17,418 bases of DNA from an uncultured Christensenellaceae bacterium (GTDB lineage Bacteria; Bacillota; Clostridia; Christensenellales; Pumilibacteraceae): positions 1 to 17,418 of the forward strand of contig CAJUKR010000037.1 of assembly GCA_910587025.1 (NCBI GenBank), written 5' to 3'. The notes under the pieces were generated by a model. It saw only the letters and a program-made list of their open reading frames with translations, made no database searches and was not told the DNA's origin. This document shows positions 14,214 through 17,418 of the stretch, one piece after another (position 1 is the stretch's first letter; each line of letters starts with the position of its first letter). The position numbers were made by a program, and so were the translations under genes.

Positions 14214-14454
14214 TTATTCCATATCCCGTTTTTCTTCGTCTATGAAAATAATATCGTTCGCATCATAGAGTAATCCGCAAAAACATCAAGCGGCGATAAT
14301 CCGTTCCCATTTATATAAAACGCGATACTTTGCCGCTCAATGCCCAAACGACGTGATAATTTCTCTTGAGCAATATCACTCGGTCTTATGGACTCCGCAA
14401 TTTTTTGATATATTCTTCAGTATAATAGTTTTTTACATTAAAGACATTATACGC
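14214..14454 (-). pseudogene. Frameshifted helix-turn-helix (XRE-like) protein remnant
   Basis: The stretch between cysS and sbcC has no intact gene, but three adjoining minus-strand frames join into one sensible small protein. Segment 1 (14454 to about 14403) reads AYNVFNVKNYYTEEYIKK. Segment 2 reads AESIRPSDIAQEKLSRRLG then IERQSIAFYINGNGLSPLD, a helix-turn-helix pattern like XRE regulators. Segment 3 reads LYDANDIIFIDEEKRDME and then a stop at 14214. The breaks fit two single-base deletions, one in the A-run near 14401-14406 and one near 14262. No start codon is visible in the first frame. Assignment to XRE is by pattern only. Confidence 0.55.
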
Positions 14455-14494
14455 TTAATCGAAGCGAAAATCATACTTACGCCCATCAGATAAA

Positions 14495-16570
14495 TTATAT
14501 TACTTCGATCAGACTGCCGCGCGATTCCGTAGCGTGGACTATATGGATGCGCGACGATATGCGCGATACGAGATCGTCGACGTGACTTATCAGTCCGACG
14601 GTGACTTCTTTCGACAATTCGCGGAGAGCGGCTACGACGGTTTCGACAGCCTCGTCGTGAAGCGTCCCGAAACCTTCGTCGAGAAAGAAAAATTCGAAAT
14701 TCTTTCCAGCGGAGATGTACCGCATAATGGATATTGCGATCGATAACGACGCAAGGAACGTTTCGCCGCCCGAAAGCGTCTTTATTTTACGCTCTTTGTT
14801 CCCGTTCAGAAAATCGCGGATATAGAATACATTGTCGCGGTATTCGAGAGTATAGTTCCCTCCGGACAGCCTGGAAAGCGTCGAGGACGCGGTCACGGTG
14901 AAATCCTTGATGTACTCTTCCGTAACGAAATTGGCAAAACCGTTGCTCTTGAAAAGTTTTACCAGACTGTCGAGTTCTTTCTGCCGCGATGCAAAAACTT
15001 TGCGTTCTTTCTTGTATTCTTCCGTTTCGGCTATAGCTTTTTCGATCTCGGCGATAGCCGTTTCCGTCATGCCGAGCATCTTCTGTTTTGCGGCGCAGAC
15101 CGACGAAACTTCCGTATGTCTCGCGGAAAGTTTCCTGCCCTCGTCCTCGTCGTAATCGTCCTTACCCTTGCCGCTCAACTGCGCGATAAGCGTCTTTACG
15201 GTCGCTTCGGACTGTGCAAGCGAAGTTTCCGCATCCTTTATGCCCTTCGCCGTTTCTTCGGTTTCGCGCTTTTTCATGCGGAGCTCGGACAGCGATTTAT
15301 TCACGTCGCCGTGCGGCGAGATCTCTTCGGCGATCTGCTTTTCCAGTTCCGCGACCTCGGCATGACAGCGTTTACCCTCTGCGGTGACCGACTCAAGCGT
15401 AGCTTCGAGCGCGGAAAGCGCGCGTTCCTTGTCCGCCCTGTCTACCGCGCCGCCGCCCGACACGGAGCGCGATTTTATCTCGCCGCCGCAGACCGGACAT
15501 TTGTCGCCGTCTTTGGTATAAGTAAGAATGAGCGCGACCGCACTGTCTATATCCGACGACAGCGACGCATCGAGTTCGGCTTTGAGCTTATCGTATTTCG
15601 CCTTTTCCCTCTTGTATTTTTCACGCGAGGTCTCCAGTTCGACTTTACGCTTTTTCAGTCTCTCGCCCAGCTTCTCAGCCTGTTCGGATATGCCTTTCAG
15701 TTCCTGCTCTTTCGCGGCGAGCGTCGCAAGCGCGGCGGTAGGATCGGAGCACTTCGCGATCAGTTTTTCGAGCCTGACTTTGTTTTCCGCCGCCGATCTC
15801 CTCTCCTTTTCGAGATCGCGCGTTATGCGGACGATCTCCTCGTGAAGTTTGCGTTTGCCCTCTTCGGCAAGCAGTTTCGATCTTAACTCGGCTTCTTCCG
15901 CGACGAGCTTTTTGACGTCCTCGGTCAGCGTTTTCAATTCGGCTTTTTTCGTCTTAAGACTGTCCTTCGTTTTGCCGTCCCGTTCGTTTCGCTCGATTAT
16001 CAGATCGATGCCGTTGAGCTTTTCTTTTACTTCGGTTAGCATTTTGTTCGCTACCGTATGAAGTCCGCCCAACCGCTCGAGCGACAGTATACGCTGAAGC
16101 GTTTTCGTCCGATCCGCAGGTTTGCTGTCGAGGAATTTCCCGAAACGTCCCTGTTCGAGGAGCGCAACCTGCGTAAATTGCTCGACGTCGAGCCCGATCA
16201 TTTCCGAGATCCCGTCGAACGCCGCATCGCCGCTTGCGATAATCTCCCCGTTACGTTTCAGCGTAAAATCGTTGTTGCCCTTGCGGCGAAGCACGCGACG
16301 GGTTTCGTATATTTCGCCGTCGCTCTCGAACTTCAATTCTATCACCGCTTTTTCTTCGGAAAGATTGATAAAGTCGTCGAGCGTCGAGCCCGAACGCGAA
16401 ATGCCTTTATACAGCGCAAGAAGCATGGAAACGAATATCGTCGACTTGCCGCTGCCCGTATCTCCCGAAATGCAGAAGATATTTTCGCCCGAAGTAAGCG
16501 AATCGAAATCCACTGTCTGCGCCTCACGGAAAGAATTTATGTTTTCCATTCTTATGCTTATCGGTCGCAT
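14495..16570 (-). CDS. sbcC: SbcC, Rad50-like ATPase subunit of the SbcCD nuclease (compact form)
   Basis: 691 residues from the ATG at 16570. Walker A GDTGSGKST is at 36-44. Long coiled coils run on both sides of a Rad50-type zinc hook CPVCGG at about 358-363. The ABC signature LSGGETFLASLS is at about 599-610, Walker B FFFLDEGFG at about 629-636, then a D-loop/switch region (GLISHV). With SbcD it forms an SMC-like complex that cuts hairpins and processes double-strand ends. It is clearly shorter than E. coli SbcC (1048 residues), so the coiled-coil arms are short. The start overlaps the sbcD stop by 13 bases. The frame is open for 110 codons further upstream, but that is antisense-type noise inside sbcD. 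No terminator hairpin is seen downstream. Confidence 0.93.
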   Translation of the reverse strand: MRPISIRMENINSFREAQTVDFDSLTSGENIFCISGDTGSGKSTIFVSMLLALYKGISRSGSTLDDFINLSEEKAVIELKFESDGEIYETRRVLRRKGNNDFTLKRNGEIIASGDAAFDGISEMIGLDVEQFTQVALLEQGRFGKFLDSKPADRTKTLQRILSLERLGGLHTVANKMLTEVKEKLNGIDLIIERNERDGKTKDSLKTKKAELKTLTEDVKKLVAEEAELRSKLLAEEGKRKLHEEIVRITRDLEKERRSAAENKVRLEKLIAKCSDPTAALATLAAKEQELKGISEQAEKLGERLKKRKVELETSREKYKREKAKYDKLKAELDASLSSDIDSAVALILTYTKDGDKCPVCGGEIKSRSVSGGGAVDRADKERALSALEATLESVTAEGKRCHAEVAELEKQIAEEISPHGDVNKSLSELRMKKRETEETAKGIKDAETSLAQSEATVKTLIAQLSGKGKDDYDEDEGRKLSARHTEVSSVCAAKQKMLGMTETAIAEIEKAIAETEEYKKERKVFASRQKELDSLVKLFKSNGFANFVTEEYIKDFTVTASSTLSRLSGGNYTLEYRDNVFYIRDFLNGNKERKIKTLSGGETFLASLSIAISIMRYISAGKNFEFFFLDEGFGTLHDEAVETVVAALRELSKEVTVGLISHVDDLVSRISSRIHIVHATESRGSLIEVI

Positions 16571-17418
16571 TGCTCCCCCTTTGCCGCCGCAAGTATCTCG
16601 GCGAACAGCGACATGATCCCGTCGGTGGGTTTTTCGTGATAGTAGTTTTCGTAATACATAGCGAAAAGCTCGTCGTCCGATTTTGTCTTGAGCGATTCCG
16701 TTCGTTCGCCGATTTCCTGCTTTATGATAGGTTCGAGCTTTACGAAGCATTCGTAAGAACGAAGCTCTTTTATCTCGGTCATACCGAGAGGCAAACGGGA
16801 AACATACCTCAGCTTTACGAGGTTGCCTTCGTTCCGCCCGAGCGCTTCCACCGCGCCCGCAAAGTCCGTCGCTTCCTCGGTGACGAGCTTTCTTCCGCAA
16901 CCGATCGGAATGCGTCGTACGTCGATAACTTTGCCGCCGCTCATCTCCGCGACGATCACGCTCTTATCGTTATCGCCGTCGAAGTGGTAGTTCAGCGGAC
17001 TGCCCGAATAATATGCGTTTCGGCTCTTCGACACAGCAGACGGCTTGTGAATATGCCCGAGAGCCGAATAACAATCCTCGGGTAAAACGGTTTTCGGCAA
17101 CATGCGTGCGGGTCCGAGAGTATTCTCGTCCGCTTCCTCGCTCGAGCCCGTCATAAACAAATGCGACAGCAGTATATTGTTTTCGCCCTGTTCGAAGTGC
17201 GAGGTATACTCGGAAATATACGCTTTCACACGGTCGGAAAACTCGCCGTCATAGCCGCGAAGAACCGCCTCGTCGGGATAAGGCAACGCGCCGACATTGA
17301 TCTTTTCTCCGTGCGCAATATACGTCAGACGTTCGGGCGTGCCGATAAGTCTTATGTCGGCAGCCTCTGCAAGGTCGTTCGGGGCGGACAGATCCGCGGC
17401 GGAATCGTGATTGCCGGA
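16558..17418 (-). CDS. sbcD: SbcD, Mre11-like nuclease subunit (5' end cut off by the window edge)
   Basis: 286 residues are visible and the frame runs off the right edge. The first visible residues, SGNHDS, are phosphoesterase motif III (GNHDS). They are followed by LLSHLFMTGS (motif IV His) and ALGHIHKPSAV (motif V GHIH), then YYSGSPLNYHFDGDND. The missing N-terminal part should carry the DxH and GDxxD motifs. SbcD is the manganese-dependent nuclease partner of SbcC. An internal TTG near 17286 is not the true start, because conserved sequence continues upstream of it. The end overlaps sbcC, the usual operon order sbcD-sbcC. Confidence 0.93.
   Translation of the reverse strand, partial: SGNHDSAADLSAPNDLAEAADIRLIGTPERLTYIAHGEKINVGALPYPDEAVLRGYDGEFSDRVKAYISEYTSHFEQGENNILLSHLFMTGSSEEADENTLGPARMLPKTVLPEDCYSALGHIHKPSAVSKSRNAYYSGSPLNYHFDGDNDKSVIVAEMSGGKVIDVRRIPIGCGRKLVTEEATDFAGAVEALGRNEGNLVKLRYVSRLPLGMTEIKELRSYECFVKLEPIIKQEIGERTESLKTKSDDELFAMYYENYYHEKPTDGIMSLFAEILAAAKGEQCDR

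Noticed and set aside
16571..16900. N-terminal extension of sbcC by 110 codons
   Set aside because: It overlaps sbcD in another frame; Rad50-type proteins begin close to the MRPISIRMENINSF sequence.

Overview
The window looks like chromosome of a Gram-positive Clostridia-type bacterium (Bacillota). Several features point that way: a long signal recognition particle RNA with an Alu domain, spoVG, an EndoA-type mazEF pair, recX, a short-form cysE next to cysS, an archaeal/OGG1-type 8-oxoguanine glycosylase and a BspA-like leucine-rich repeat protein. Base composition is moderate in GC with strong third-position bias, which creates many long antisense reading frames that are not genes. I cannot name a genus. 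A gut or host-associated relative of the uncultured Clostridia is an inference only.

Layout, left to right. 113-1795 (-): a secreted or lipid-anchored BspA-type LRR protein. 1942-2299 (-): SRP RNA with its own promoter and terminator. 2388-2931 (+): mazE-like antitoxin and mazF toxin, running away from the SRP promoter. 2999-5058 (-): recX and the bifunctional NAD(P)HX repair enzyme nnr, overlapping by 4 bases. 5200-6829 (+): threonine deaminase ilvA and ridA. 6891-7850 (-): a lone tyrosine recombinase between two strong hairpins. 7990-11499 (-): spoVG, an OGG1-type glycosylase, a TrmH/SpoU methyltransferase and guaA. 11695-14144 (+): a MarR-like regulator, cysE and cysS, tightly packed. 14214-14454 (-): a frameshifted helix-turn-helix gene remnant. 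14495 to the right edge (-): sbcC and sbcD, the latter cut by the window end.

How the genes fit together. IlvA makes reactive enamine/imine intermediates and RidA removes them, so that pair is a production-and-detoxification unit. CysE makes O-acetylserine for cysteine synthesis and CysS charges tRNA with cysteine; a cysteine-containing MarR-like protein heads the same transcript and no T-box leader is present. RecX, Ogg and SbcCD all serve DNA maintenance but lie in separate transcription units. Three promoters (recX, trmH-like, marR) share TTGACT-N17-TATxxT with the ATG only 6 to 10 bases after the -10 box, implying leaderless or nearly leaderless mRNAs, while the LRR and spoVG genes have ordinary leaders with Shine-Dalgarno sites.

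I see no CRISPR array, complete transposon, prophage or obvious new multigene system. The most unusual observations are the non-GGAA apical loop of the SRP RNA, the leaderless-promoter set, the MarR-cysE-cysS arrangement and the isolated recombinase.
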